This document shows positions 44,091 through 53,849 of a stretch of 64,000 nt of DNA, piece by piece. The position numbers were made by a program, and so were the translations under genes. The notes beneath the pieces are model-generated. The model did not search any database, was not told the DNA's origin, and was given only the letters and a program-made list of their open reading frames with translations. Position 1 is the stretch's first letter. Each line of letters begins with the position of its first letter. Source of the stretch: Burkholderia sp. GAS332. GTDB taxonomy: Bacteria; Pseudomonadota; Gammaproteobacteria; Burkholderiales; Burkholderiaceae. The stretch lies in assembly GCA_900142905.1 (NCBI GenBank), contig FSRV01000003.1, forward strand, positions 186,001 to 250,000, in the 5' to 3' direction.

Positions 44091-45957
44091 ATCGGGATAG
44101 GGGCAGGCCTCGCGACCCGACCCCTCCCACACCACCGTGCGTACGGGTCCGAACACGGCGGTTCGGATCAGTTGGCCGGCTATTTGCGCAACGATGGAAG
44201 GCCGAGAGAGCCAAGATAGCGGTTGGTGAGGGCACGTTGCAGGGCGGGACTGTTACTCAGTCGCCATGCAGCGTGCGGGGAACCGACCGTTTGGGCGGCC
44301 AGATCCCGATCGACGCCGCGGGCCGTCAGTTCCCTGAACCGTTTGGAGCTGTTCTTCCACTGTTTCCAGAAGACGAAGCGAACACGGCGTCGTACCCACT
44401 CATCCAGCCGTTGTAATGTGCTGGGCGTCTCACAGAAGCCGAAGTAGCCGCGCCACCCTGTACGGTAGCGTGTCAGCCGCTCCATCAACTGCTCAATGCT
44501 GATCCCTCGTGCGCGTTGGGTCAGTTTCCGGATTCGTTCCTTGAAGCGGGCTAGTGCCTTGGGCGCAATGCGCCGTTTGACCTGATCCCGGTTCGAGAAG
44601 CTAAATCCCAGAAACTTCCGCATGTGTGGCCGCGCGACCGCGCTCTTCGCCTTATTGACCTTCAGCTTCAGCTTGCCGGTGAGGAAGGCCTTCAGCCCAG
44701 CCATCACCCGTTGGCCAGCGCGTTCGCTGCGTACGTAGACGTTACAGTCGTCGGCGTACCTCACGAACCGCAGTCCGCGCCGCTCAAGCTCCCGGTCGAG
44801 ATCGTCGAGCATCAGATTGGATAACAACGGTGACAGGGGACCACCCTGGGGCGTCCCTTCGTCCGTTGCGCCAACCAGCCCGTTCTCCAGCACGCCCGCC
44901 GTCAGGAAGGAGCGGATCAGCTTCAACATTCGTTTGTCGCTGACCCGCTTTGCCACCCGGCTCATCAGGATATCGTGGCTCACGCGATCGAAGAATTTCT
45001 CGAGGTCCAAATCTACAATCCAGCGATGTCCCGCCTGAATGTAGTCTTGCGCGCGCGTCACGGCCTGATGCGCCGAGCGTCCCGGACGGAAGCCGTAACT
45101 GGTATCCGAGAACGTTGGGTCCCACTGCCTTTGCAGCACCTGCAATACCGCCTGCTGGACGAACCGGTCAAGCGCAGAGGGAATGCCGAGCTTACGCACG
45201 CCACCTCCATCCGGCTTGGGTATCTCGACCCGTCTCACAGGTTGTGGCCTGTAGGTTCCTTCGAGCAATGAGGCCCGTATCGACGGCCAATGCTCACGCA
45301 GGTACGCCGGTCGTGCCTGAACCGTCATACCGTCCACGCCCGGCGCACCCTTGTTCGCCTTCACACGCTTCAACGCCCGTTGCAGGTTTCCCCGCTCACA
45401 GACTTCTTCCATCAGTCGGTCACAAGCCGACGGGCTTTCAGTTTCGGGGTCCGCCGCCATAGGTTCAGCCCCTCGGGCGGCAGTCATCCGGGCTTCACCC
45501 AGACCTCCGCCGTCAAGGACGCGTCGCGTTTTCTGCTGCTCTCCCATGTCGAGTTCTCCGGCTTACTCGCCGCTCCTCTCCGTTTGGGCCGTCAGGCGTC
45601 GCCGCCCTACTATGCCCGCTGCTGACTCCTGCACGGCGATCAGCAACCCTTGCAAGTTGCTCAGTCCTGAGTCCAGGACACCGGGCAGGCCTCCCGAGGT
45701 AAGCACAACCGCCTTCGCCACACGCCTGCCAGATCTACCACCCCGGGCCTTGATGGTTATGGACTTCGCGATCATCGGCTCGCTCGTCCGGCCGGGTAGG
45801 CCTCATATCTGGTTTCTGTTCGTCAGGTCGTGGCTTTGCTCCACGCTTCCTTCAGACCCCGCCTCGCGACGACGCCCTTGCGTTTCACTAGCCCTTCACC
45901 ACCATCAGGTTGGGCAGGGGACTTGCACCCCCAAGCTGTTGCGCATGCTCGGCGCAC
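44091..45957 (-). mobile_element. Group II intron (class C type), about 1.87 kb
   Basis: Minus strand. 5' end GTGCGCCGAGC at 45957, right after a terminator hairpin and T run (45959-45984). The maturase lies in domain IV. Domain V is at about 44105-44160 (GAACCGCCGTG...CACGGTGGTGTGGGAGGG) and a short domain VI ends near ...CCTATCCCGAT at 44091. Insertion behind a Rho-independent terminator is the class C habit. Both ends look intact, so it may be mobile. Confidence 0.85.
44180..45547 (-). CDS. ltrA: Group II intron reverse transcriptase/maturase
   Basis: 455 residues. RT motifs in order: GAPGVDGMTV, RPVRRVEIPKPDGGGVRKLGIP-type block 2, SYGFRPGRSAHQAV, VDLDLEKFFDRV, GTPQGGPLSPLLSN, and the active-site RYADDCNVYV. 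Maturase X domain after (RRIAPKALARFKERIRKLTQR, LTRYRTGWRGYFGFCETP). Start has ggag 8 bases before. No C-terminal endonuclease domain, as in class C. Complete length. Confidence 0.93.
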   Translation of the reverse strand: MGEQQKTRRVLDGGGLGEARMTAARGAEPMAADPETESPSACDRLMEEVCERGNLQRALKRVKANKGAPGVDGMTVQARPAYLREHWPSIRASLLEGTYRPQPVRRVEIPKPDGGGVRKLGIPSALDRFVQQAVLQVLQRQWDPTFSDTSYGFRPGRSAHQAVTRAQDYIQAGHRWIVDLDLEKFFDRVSHDILMSRVAKRVSDKRMLKLIRSFLTAGVLENGLVGATDEGTPQGGPLSPLLSNLMLDDLDRELERRGLRFVRYADDCNVYVRSERAGQRVMAGLKAFLTGKLKLKVNKAKSAVARPHMRKFLGFSFSNRDQVKRRIAPKALARFKERIRKLTQRARGISIEQLMERLTRYRTGWRGYFGFCETPSTLQRLDEWVRRRVRFVFWKQWKNSSKRFRELTARGVDRDLAAQTVGSPHAAWRLSNSPALQRALTNRYLGSLGLPSLRK

Positions 45958-45958
45958 C

Positions 45959-45984
45959 GAAAAAAAGCCCGGCGACGCCGGGCT
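45959..45984 (-). terminator. Rho-independent terminator used as the intron target
   Basis: On the minus strand AGCCCGGCG-T-CGCCGGGCT followed by seven T, then CG and the intron. Perfect 9-bp stem. It would terminate the small leftward gene at 46125 or an older gene now lost. Confidence 0.85.
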
Positions 45985-46124
45985 AACAGCTCGCGAACTC
46001 GCGGACACGAGCTGGCGTGGAAAGCTTTGCAACGACATCAATTTGTAGATGGGCAGCCCCGTTACGTTACCAGCCAAGCCAGCACGGCCGATGCGGTCCC
46101 GTGCAGGCGCAACAGGGTCAAGAC

Positions 46125-46322
46125 TCAGTTGTAACCGAGGATTGCCGCAGAATACACATCGGCGCCGTCACTGGCGTTGCTGACCAACGATGACATTGGC
46201 GCCTGAAGCAGGGCTGCATACTGCGATGTCTGATCAGCCTTGTTCCGTTCCAGATGCGTCTTGAATTCCATTGCCGTGTCAGACAATCTGAGCGCCGCTA
46301 CGTTGACTTTAAGGGATAACAT
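46125..46322 (-). CDS. Small hypothetical protein
   Basis: 65 residues: MLSLKVNVAALRLSDTAMEFKTHLERNKADQTSQYAALLQAPMSS... ending SAAILGYN. ATG 46322 with aaggcagagaa before it; a longer frame starts at 46385. No known family and no membrane segment. The terminator 140 bp downstream supports transcription in this direction. Confidence 0.4.
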   Translation of the reverse strand: MLSLKVNVAALRLSDTAMEFKTHLERNKADQTSQYAALLQAPMSSLVSNASDGADVYSAAILGYN

Positions 46323-46496
46323 TTTCTCTGCCTTGTCGTTACAGTTGCTGGAGTACCCGGTGTGCACACGGCGCGCATCTATCACGCAATTCCATGGCGC
46401 AGGTCGCTAGATCACATTTTTTTTGCGCACGACCTCGACGGCCCGGCTCACCAGAAGTTCGAGCAGCGGCTCAACTCTCGATGCGCGAGTCTCGTC

Positions 46497-46796
46497 TTAT
46501 GTGTAGGGCATCTCCTTGTCCATACAGGTGCGCTGAGAAAGTTCAAGTTGAAGGGCGTGGATGCCGTCTTCCGGCCGGCCATAACCGGACTTTATTTCGA
46601 CTGCCGTGACGCCTTCCGCGAGCAGCGCTTCGAGACGCGCAGCGGATTGCGCGAATAGCGCGTCTTCGCTCGCTTCGTGTGTCGCCCGCACGGTCGAGAC
46701 GATGCCACCGCCGCGCCGCGCAATCTCTTCATAGCTCACACCTTCGAGACGCTCGGCAAACTCGTCTGCGCGCTCCCCGCTGTAGGTTGGCTGCAT
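46497..46796 (-). pseudogene. hutI: Imidazolonepropionase (HutI), internal fragment
   Basis: [35 protein letters not shown]...[21 protein letters not shown] is the HutI segment just after the metal-binding HxH region. About 80 N-terminal residues are missing and homology ends at GYG, more than 250 residues too early. It starts at the hutD stop, so hutI was deleted at both ends. The histidine pathway cannot be completed from this cluster alone. Confidence 0.82.
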
Positions 46797-46798
46797 GA

Positions 46799-47437
46799 TT
46801 AAGTGACAACTTCGTCAGTTGGAACCTTGTGGAGGCGGACGGCGAGCATTGCGGCGCCCTCGCCTCGCAGCTTGCATGAAAGACTGCGCGGCGAGTCGAC
46901 ACGCAGTGTGTCGAGGGTGTCGAGGGTGTGCATCGCGCCGACGCCCAGTTCAACGTCGACCGGGCCGTGCGCGCAGAAGAGCAGGAGTGTGTCGGCATCC
47001 TGGACGTCGAATGCGCCGCTGCGCCAGACCGTGAGATCAGCGCGCGCCGATGAGCGGCGCACCATCAGGTTGAAGTCGCGTGTCGGGCCATCGACGGGAT
47101 GCGCAACAATAGCCGTCTCGCCTTCGAAGCGCGCGATATCGAGCGGCTCGCGGAGAGTGTGCACGACCACATGAGGGCCGCCCGCTTCGACAAGCAGCAT
47201 TCGCGCGCCCGACAGCAACACGAGCGTCCGGTCGATGCCCGCGAAGCGCGAGAAAGGTCCCGCCTGCGTGACATCGGCGACGCTCACGCGCCACACGAAC
47301 ACATCGAGCGCCGCGCCCGCGGGAAACGCCGCCACCTCACGCATGACGCCGCCGCCGTTCTTCCACGGCGACGCCACGAGATCCGCGCCGCGAATCAGCG
47401 ACACGCTTGCCATCGATGGCGTCGCGCTCACGATCAA
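46799..47437 (-). CDS. hutD: HutD family protein
   Basis: About 212 residues; cupin-like HutD family, proposed to moderate histidine catabolism. [27 protein letters not shown] and [14 protein letters not shown] are family blocks. Starts possible at TTG 47437 (TTGA overlap with hutU stop), GTG 47431 or ATG 47413 (MASVSLIRG, where homology begins); no clear ribosome site separates them. Confidence 0.85.
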   Translation of the reverse strand: MIVSATPSMASVSLIRGADLVASPWKNGGGVMREVAAFPAGAALDVFVWRVSVADVTQAGPFSRFAGIDRTLVLLSGARMLLVEAGGPHVVVHTLREPLDIARFEGETAIVAHPVDGPTRDFNLMVRRSSARADLTVWRSGAFDVQDADTLLLFCAHGPVDVELGVGAMHTLDTLDTLRVDSPRSLSCKLRGEGAAMLAVRLHKVPTDEVVT

Positions 47438-49122
47438 CGGCCCAGCATCGGCAGGTTGAGAGCGGCTTCGCGGGCCGTCGTCTGCGCGAGCTCGTAGCCG
47501 GCGTCCGCGTGACGCATCACACCCGTCGCGGGGTCATTGAACAGCACACGACCGAGGCGCTCCTTCGCAGAATCCGTGCCGTCGGCGACGATCACGACGC
47601 CCGAGTGCTGGCTGAAGCCCATGCCGACGCCGCCGCCGTGATGCAGCGAGACCCATGACGCGCCGCCTGCCGTGTTCAGCAGTGCGTTGAGCAGCGGCCA
47701 GTCGCTGACTGCGTCAGAGCCGTCCTTCATCGATTCGGTTTCGCGATTCGGGCTTGCCACCGAACCGGTATCGAGGTGATCGCGGCCGATCACGATCGGC
47801 GCCTTCAACTCGCCGTTCCTGACCATTTCGTTGAACGCCTGGCCCAGACGATAACGATCCTTCACGCCGACCCAGCAGATCCGCGCCGGCAGACCCTGGA
47901 ACGCAATGCGTTCGCGCGCCATGTCGAGCCAGTTGTGCAGATGCGGATCGTCAGGAATCAGTTCCTTGACCTTCGCATCGGTCTTGTAGATGTCTTCCGG
48001 ATCACCCGACAGCGCGACCCAGCGGAACGGACCTTTGCCTTCGCAGAACAACGGGCGGATATATGCCGGCACGAAGCCCGGAAAATTGAACGCATTTTCC
48101 ACGCCCATTTCCAACGCCATCTGACGGATGTTGTTACCGTAGTCGAGCGTGGCCGCACCGCGATCCTGCAGCGTCAGCATCGCCTGAACCTGCTTGGCCA
48201 TCGATTGCTTGGCGGGCAGCACGATGCTATCCGGCACGGTCTTCTGACGCTCGCGCCAGTCTTCGACGCTCCAGCCTTGCGGCAGGTAGCCGTGGATCGG
48301 ATCGTGCGCGCTGGTCTGGTCGGTCACGCAATCCGGCGTGATGCCACGCGTCACGCATTCAGCAAACACATCGGCTGCATTGCCCAACAGACCGATCGAC
48401 ACCGGCTTGCCGGCTTTCTTCGCCTCTTCAAGCATGGCGAGCGCTTCGTCGAGCGTCTTCGCTTTCTTGTCGACGTAGCGGGTCTTCAGACGGAAGTCGA
48501 TACGCGTCTCGTCGCATTCCACCGCGATCATCGAGAAGCCGGCCATCGTCGCGGCCAACGGTTGCGCGCCGCCCATGCCGCCCAAACCGCCGGTCAGAAT
48601 CCAGCGGCCCGACGGATCGCCGTTGAAGTGCTGGTTCGCCACCGAGAAGAACGTCTCATAGGTGCCCTGCACGATGCCCTGGCTGCCGATGTAAATCCAG
48701 CTGCCCGCGGTCATCTGACCGTACATCATCAGACCCTTGCGATCGAGTTCGTGGAAGTGTTCCCACGTCGCCCAATGCGGCACCAGATTCGAGTTCGCCA
48801 GCAGCACGCGCGGTGCGTCCGCATGCGTCCTGAACACGCCGACCGGCTTGCCCGATTGAATCAGCAGCGTCTCGTTCTCTTCGAGATCTTTCAGCGACGT
48901 GAGAATCTGATCGAAGCAATCCCAGTTACGCGCGGCACGGCCAATACCGCCGTACACGACCAGCGCGTGCGGATGCTCAGCAACTTCCGGGTCCAGATTG
49001 TTCTGGATCATCCGGTACGCGGCTTCCGCGATCCATGTCTTGCAGGTCTTTTCCGCGCCGCGCGGTGCGCGGATCGTGCGGGTCGGGTCCAGACGCGGAT
49101 CAACGTGTTTGCGACTGTTCAC
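47434..49122 (-). CDS. hutU: Urocanate hydratase
   Basis: 562 residues, full length. Converts urocanate to 4-imidazolone-5-propionate using tightly bound NAD+. [58 protein letters not shown] and the active-site [10 protein letters not shown] region are present. Overlaps hutH end by 4 bp (ATGA-type coupling). Confidence 0.96.
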   Translation of the reverse strand: MNSRKHVDPRLDPTRTIRAPRGAEKTCKTWIAEAAYRMIQNNLDPEVAEHPHALVVYGGIGRAARNWDCFDQILTSLKDLEENETLLIQSGKPVGVFRTHADAPRVLLANSNLVPHWATWEHFHELDRKGLMMYGQMTAGSWIYIGSQGIVQGTYETFFSVANQHFNGDPSGRWILTGGLGGMGGAQPLAATMAGFSMIAVECDETRIDFRLKTRYVDKKAKTLDEALAMLEEAKKAGKPVSIGLLGNAADVFAECVTRGITPDCVTDQTSAHDPIHGYLPQGWSVEDWRERQKTVPDSIVLPAKQSMAKQVQAMLTLQDRGAATLDYGNNIRQMALEMGVENAFNFPGFVPAYIRPLFCEGKGPFRWVALSGDPEDIYKTDAKVKELIPDDPHLHNWLDMARERIAFQGLPARICWVGVKDRYRLGQAFNEMVRNGELKAPIVIGRDHLDTGSVASPNRETESMKDGSDAVSDWPLLNALLNTAGGASWVSLHHGGGVGMGFSQHSGVVIVADGTDSAKERLGRVLFNDPATGVMRHADAGYELAQTTAREAALNLPMLGR

Positions 49123-50666
49123 AGGATGCCTCCTCGAAACGAGGCTGATTCTGACGTGAAAGACAGCGGAGCATGCGCTCCAATTTCGCCGCTCCGCACG
49201 AGTGAGGCGGCTGCAGCAATGTCCGGCGAGAAGTAACGGTCTGTGTCGTAGTGAGCCACTTCCCGGCGGATTGCGCGCATCACCAGTTGCAGAGTCGGGC
49301 TTGTCTCATGCGGGGAACGCAGTTCCACGCCTTGTGCCGCTGCGAGCAGTTCAATCGCGAGAATATGGGCGACATTCTCGGCAATATCGGCCAGCCTGCG
49401 GGCGGCGAACGTAGCCATCGACACGTGGTCTTCCTGATTCGCTGATGTCGGCAGTGAATCCACGGATGCCGGATGCGCCAGGCTTTTGTTTTCCGAAGCG
49501 AGTGCCGCCGCGGTGACGTGAGCAATCATGAAGCCGGAGTTCACTCCACCATCCTTTACCAGGAAAGGCGGCAGGCCCGACAGGGTCGCATCAATCAGCA
49601 GCGCAATACGCCTCTCGGCCAGAGCGCCGATTTCCGACGCCGCAATGGCAAGATTGTCTGCGGCAAACGCGACAGGCTCTGCGTGGAAGTTCCCGCCAGA
49701 AAGCACCTCGCCGGTGTCCGGGAAGATGAGCGGGTTGTCAGATACAGCATTGGCTTCGATGAGCAAGATTCCTGCTGCGTGACGAATCTGGTCAAGGCAG
49801 GCTCCCATGACTTGCGGCTGGCAGCGCAGGCTGTACGGGTCCTGAACCTTGTCGCAGTCAGCGTGGGACGCGTTGATTGCAGAATCTTCAAGGAGCGTCC
49901 GATAGGCCAATGCCGCATCGATTTGCCCCTGGTGACCACGCAGTGCATGGATCCGATGGTCGAATGGCGCAACGGAACCCATCGCCGCATCCACCGATAG
50001 CGCGCCTGCCACCAGCGCGGTGCGATACAGGTCTTCAATTGCAAACAGGCTGTAAAGCGCGAGTGCCGCGGACGCCTGTGTGCCGTTGAGCAGCGCAAGG
50101 CCTTCCTTTGCCTGCAGCTTAAGCGGCTCGAGGCCGACGAGTTTCAAACCATCCATCGCGCTCATGCGCTCGCCTTTCGCGAACACTTCGCCGACGCCCA
50201 GCAGCACCGCCGACATGTGCGCGAGGGGCGACAGGTCGCCCGATGCCCCGACCGAACCCTTCACGGGAATTACCGGCAGCACATCAGCGTTGAAAAGCTT
50301 GATCAGCGCGCCCATGACTTCGCGGCGGATACCCGAGTGGCCTCGGCCCAGACTCGACAATTTGAGAGCAATCAACAGGCGCACGACCGGTCGCGCCATC
50401 GGCTCGCCCACTCCAACAGAGTGTGACAGCACAAGGTTGCGCTGCAGCAGCTCAAGCTGGTCACGCGGTATGTGGGTGCTGGCAAGCCGCCCAAAACCCG
50501 TGTTGATGCCGTAGGCAGGAGCTCCCTTTTCTGTGATCTCCGCTACTGTGCGGGCCCCGGCATCAATAGCCTCGAAGCTATCGGGGTCAAGCTCAATGGA
50601 AACATCCTCACGCGCCAGGCGGCGCAACTGGGCCAAGGTCAACTTACCGGGTGTCAATTTGATCAT
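49119..50666 (-). CDS. hutH: Histidine ammonia-lyase
   Basis: 515 residues. Deaminates histidine to urocanate. The MIO prosthetic group forms from Ala-Ser-Gly in [32 protein letters not shown] (catalytic Tyr) and [14 protein letters not shown] follow the family. ATG 50666 follows agagga; the upstream in-frame ATG at 50705 lies in the promoter palindrome. First gene of hutH-hutU-hutD-(hutI). Confidence 0.95.
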   Translation of the reverse strand: MIKLTPGKLTLAQLRRLAREDVSIELDPDSFEAIDAGARTVAEITEKGAPAYGINTGFGRLASTHIPRDQLELLQRNLVLSHSVGVGEPMARPVVRLLIALKLSSLGRGHSGIRREVMGALIKLFNADVLPVIPVKGSVGASGDLSPLAHMSAVLLGVGEVFAKGERMSAMDGLKLVGLEPLKLQAKEGLALLNGTQASAALALYSLFAIEDLYRTALVAGALSVDAAMGSVAPFDHRIHALRGHQGQIDAALAYRTLLEDSAINASHADCDKVQDPYSLRCQPQVMGACLDQIRHAAGILLIEANAVSDNPLIFPDTGEVLSGGNFHAEPVAFAADNLAIAASEIGALAERRIALLIDATLSGLPPFLVKDGGVNSGFMIAHVTAAALASENKSLAHPASVDSLPTSANQEDHVSMATFAARRLADIAENVAHILAIELLAAAQGVELRSPHETSPTLQLVMRAIRREVAHYDTDRYFSPDIAAAASLVRSGEIGAHAPLSFTSESASFRGGIL

Positions 50667-50704
50667 CACAACGTCCTCTGCATGAATGGTCAACTGACTA
50701 TACA

Positions 50705-50724
50705 TGAATGTATATTTTCATTCA
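50705..50724. promoter_or_regulatory. Inverted repeat in the hutH / DUF3830 divergent region
   Basis: TGAATG (50705-50710), eight bases, CATTCA (50719-50724), about 40 bp before the hutH ATG. The classical HutC site (TTGTATATACAA-like) is not seen. The rest of 50725-50930 is AT-rich promoter DNA for the rightward gene. Confidence 0.45.
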
Positions 50725-50930
50725 ATACACGTAAACCAACGTTCATGACTGACTTCGACCAACGCACCGCGGCACTACCCAATGGATGATGAAAGTAGCC
50801 AGCAGGCTCAATCTCTCCCGCTCGACGCCGTTCACGAGCGTGAATCAATTTAGACGTTGCGATCGCTAATGAATTGTTTTATTCTTAATCATGTTTTACA
50901 CATGAAAGTTTTCATCCAAACGGAGTATCC

Positions 50931-51350
50931 ATGTCAACTGACCTGCTCGAATTCCATGCGCCGGGCCCGGACCTCAAGTTCCGCGTGCAGCTGCTGGCGC
51001 AAGACAATCCAGATGTCGTATCGCAAGTCCTCAAGCAACTGCCGCTCGATAGCGTTCTGGGGCACGTCGTAATCTCCGGCGAGGCAATCTGGATGCCTAC
51101 AAAGATCGTCCACCTTGGCAAATCGAACATGGTGAAGCGATCACCGGGCGCCGTGTACCTGTACGCACCCGGCCAGACAATCTGTCTCACCTACGGCGCT
51201 ATTACCGAGAGCGCACTCGTCAACAAGTTTGGCGAGGTCCTTGAAAGCGATTTGCCTACGCTGGCCAAGCTCGGAGAGCATGTCTGGGAACAGACAGTCA
51301 CCGAGCCGCGTAGAAATGTCGTCAACATCGTTGTGCGGAGGGTTGCTTAA
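50931..51350 (+). CDS. DUF3830 family protein
   Basis: 139 residues, predicted cyclophilin-like barrel: LKQLPLDSVLGHVVISGEAIWMP, SPGAVYLYAPGQTICLTYGAITE, VNKFGEVLE. The family occurs near genes for cyclic amide, pyrimidine or amino-acid derivative breakdown but its reaction is not established. ATG follows acggag. Stop overlaps the next gene's ATG (TAAATG), so the two are a unit. Confidence 0.8.
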   Translation: MSTDLLEFHAPGPDLKFRVQLLAQDNPDVVSQVLKQLPLDSVLGHVVISGEAIWMPTKIVHLGKSNMVKRSPGAVYLYAPGQTICLTYGAITESALVNKFGEVLESDLPTLAKLGEHVWEQTVTEPRRNVVNIVVRRVA

Positions 51351-51896
51351 ATGTCTACGATCAAGAAATTCGAGGGACACTGGCTGGAAGCAAAGAAAGA
51401 AATCGACCGCCAGGTCGAACGGGTGTGGCTTTCGGAGCCGGACGAAATCCAGAAAATCCGCTGGGGCATTATTGATAGCGGCGCGGGCAGTGGCCAGCAA
51501 TCATTCAGCGTGCTGGTACACCTTGAGGCCTATCTCATGCTGGTCGGTGCTGATGTCATGTACCGGTTCCTGAAGGTCTCGCAGTATCCGGACGTCGAGC
51601 TCCCAACCCTCATCAAGATGACCCGGGAGTTCCTGACGGGCACATTCAACGTCTTCGAATTCATGACTGACCTCGGCCTGACAAACATGCACGAGGTTGG
51701 CCAGATGTACAGTGACGCTCTGGATCAGCTGGAAACCAAGGATGAGTATGTGCAGCTCACCGGCTCCATGATGACCTATGTGATCCGCATGCACCGGTGG
51801 ATTCACTTTATCTTCCCCTGGAACCTCGGGGTCGCCTTCCCTCACCGCAAACCTCAGGAAGTCGCAGCCATTTCCGCTGTCCTCAGCAATGCCTGA
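51351..51896 (+). CDS. Partner of DUF3830, unknown function
   Basis: 181 residues, mostly helical, no signal peptide. FEGHWLEAKKEIDRQVERVWLSEPDEIQ at the start; FNVFEFMTDLGLTNMHEVGQMY and VIRMHRWIHFIFPWNLGVAFPHRK near the end. I recognise no family. Starts immediately after the DUF3830 stop. Confidence 0.7.
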   Translation: MSTIKKFEGHWLEAKKEIDRQVERVWLSEPDEIQKIRWGIIDSGAGSGQQSFSVLVHLEAYLMLVGADVMYRFLKVSQYPDVELPTLIKMTREFLTGTFNVFEFMTDLGLTNMHEVGQMYSDALDQLETKDEYVQLTGSMMTYVIRMHRWIHFIFPWNLGVAFPHRKPQEVAAISAVLSNA

Positions 51897-52132
51897 TTAT
51901 CGCGGGGCAAGCGTTCCGGTGCACTGACAAAAGCCAGTGGCCGAACGCAACCGCCCCGGCTCTCGCCGGCCGTCCAGCATGTTTCGGCCGGGGAATATCG
52001 GTACCCAAAACACCAACACTTCCGGGTTGCGCCCTCCGGTGCAGTCATGCTCCGGAGCACAAACTCGCCATGCTTTCGGGTAATATGCCAAACGTGTTAC
52101 AACAGTCCCCCGTTCAAATTCCGGAGAGAAAC

Positions 52133-53041
52133 TTGGCTGGCGTAGCCCGCAACGTGAAACCCAAATCTGCCGCGCGCGCCCCTGAAGGGCCAGTTGCCTC
52201 CAGGACATTGCGCAACGAGCTCGAAGGCAGACTCGAAGGGCAACGACTCACACCCGCGCATCGCCGCATTACGCAGATACTGGTCGACCATGCTGCTGAC
52301 ATAGGCTTCCTGACCAGCATGGAGCTAGCCGAGCTTGCGAATGTCAGTCAGCCATCCGTATCCCGCTTCGCCGTGGCATTGGGATTCGATGGCTTCCTGG
52401 ATATGCGTCGCGCACTTCGTTCGTTCGCAGAGCCGACGACGATGTCCTCCGGTGCGGGACCCAACGCAAACAAATATCAGGCAGCGGTCGCAGCCGAAGC
52501 ACGAAATGTCGCCGAGCTTTCGGAACAGCTCGGCGACCTCGAACGAATCAGAGCCTTTGGGAAAGCCCTCGCCGAATCCTCGCCGCTCGTGACGTTGGGA
52601 ATTCGCGCCTCCGCCGGTCTTGCGACGCAGTTTTCCTACTTCGCAGCGAAAGTCCATCCAGACGTTCGACCCATCTCGAATGGCGGGTCCTTCGCGGAGG
52701 ACCAGCTCGAGCAGGCCTATGCGGCTGGCGCGAAGTGTCTCCTTGCCTTCGCGATGCCCCTGTATCCACGAGAAACGATACAGGCACTCCAGTTCGCAAG
52801 GCAGTTGGGTTTTAAGCTGGCGGTCGTTTCAGACCCGGCATTCCCAGCGCAGGGTATTGTCCCTGATTTCAGCCTTTCTGCACGAATCCACTCGACACTC
52901 GTGTTCGATTCGTACGCAGCTAGCACCTTTCTTGTTACGGTGCTGCTGGATGCGATGTGCGACGCCATGCCTGAGCACGCCGAAAGCCGCCTGGAAGCGG
53001 GTGACCGTTCATCGTTACGACGAAAGGTCTTCATCCGCTGA
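52133..53041 (+). CDS. MurR/RpiR family transcriptional regulator
   Basis: About 302 residues. N-terminal HTH (RRITQILVDHAADIGFLTSMELAELANVSQPSVSRFAVALG) and C-terminal SIS domain (LVTLGIRASAGLATQFSYFAAKV, then LLAFAMPLYPRETIQALQFAR). The SIS domain of RpiR regulators usually binds phosphosugars, but relatives control amino-acid and hydantoin genes too. TTG 52133 has ggagag 5 bases before; ATG 52085 is the alternative. Convergent with the GntR gene. Confidence 0.82.
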   Translation: MAGVARNVKPKSAARAPEGPVASRTLRNELEGRLEGQRLTPAHRRITQILVDHAADIGFLTSMELAELANVSQPSVSRFAVALGFDGFLDMRRALRSFAEPTTMSSGAGPNANKYQAAVAAEARNVAELSEQLGDLERIRAFGKALAESSPLVTLGIRASAGLATQFSYFAAKVHPDVRPISNGGSFAEDQLEQAYAAGAKCLLAFAMPLYPRETIQALQFARQLGFKLAVVSDPAFPAQGIVPDFSLSARIHSTLVFDSYAASTFLVTVLLDAMCDAMPEHAESRLEAGDRSSLRRKVFIR

Positions 53042-53066
53042 AGGCCCCGAACCCAGGCACGCTGCC

Positions 53067-53720
53067 TCAGCAGCCGCCGTCCTTGTGTCCCAGGACATGG
53101 CAACGCATTGTTTCAAGCAATGCGTCACGATTTCCGTCTGCCACGTGCCTGACCATATCGAAATGATCTTGCGCGGACCTGGCAAGCATGACCGACGTAT
53201 TGTTCTCACGACGCACGGCTAGCGGAATCCGGTCGCGCAGGTCAAAAATCATCTTTACGAGCTCGCTATTGCTGCAGTGGCAAAGCAACTGGCTGTGAAA
53301 CGCCCTGTTGCACTGTTCCTGCTCGGTCGCTGTGCCAGAGACGACAGCGTCTGAAAATGCCTGAGCGAGTTTATCCAAATTCCTGATGTCGTCATCGTCT
53401 ACCTTCCCCACGATCGAATTGACCGCAGAAACCTCGAGAATGGCCCGGATTTGCCGGATGTTCTGCAGGCGCTCATGAGTGAACACCTGGACACGGTAGC
53501 CGCGATTGGGAATGGACTCCACGACGTCGCGTGCGACGAGGTGCTCCAGCGCCTGCCGCACGTCGATACGCGAATGGCCATAGGTCTGCTCAAGCTCTAC
53601 CTGCTTGAGCCACGCGCCTTCACCCAGGCGCCCCGAGGTAATGTCTCGCTCTATCAGTGTCGCGAGGTCGCGAACCCGGAAGCCCGACCCACGTTGTCCG
53701 TTGATTGATAACTTGCTCAT
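53067..53720 (-). CDS. GntR family (FCD) transcriptional regulator
   Basis: 217 residues. HTH at 18-75 (LATLIERDITSGRLGEGAWLKQVELEQTYGHSRIDVRQALEHLVARDVVESIPNRGY in part), FCD domain after (IRAILEVSAVNSIV, NRAFHSQLLCHCSN). ATG 53720 is MSKLSINGQ. Lies at the 3' end of the leftward hydantoinase operon, 129 bp after the binding protein gene, so it probably controls it. Confidence 0.85.
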   Translation of the reverse strand: MSKLSINGQRGSGFRVRDLATLIERDITSGRLGEGAWLKQVELEQTYGHSRIDVRQALEHLVARDVVESIPNRGYRVQVFTHERLQNIRQIRAILEVSAVNSIVGKVDDDDIRNLDKLAQAFSDAVVSGTATEQEQCNRAFHSQLLCHCSNSELVKMIFDLRDRIPLAVRRENNTSVMLARSAQDHFDMVRHVADGNRDALLETMRCHVLGHKDGGC

Positions 53721-53849
53721 GCTTTTGTGTTGGAGAGGGGGCAGCAGAGGTGGATAGACCACCGTCCATTGATGCGTACGCATCCCGACGTGCCTCGTCC
53801 AGCATCCCTGAAGACGGGAAGCACGGAAACGTCGGGATGGCTCCCCAAA

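Noticed and set aside
47776..49236. 486-codon frame opposite hutU
   Set aside because: Arg/His-rich antisense shadow caused by high GC at third positions; hutU is unquestionable.
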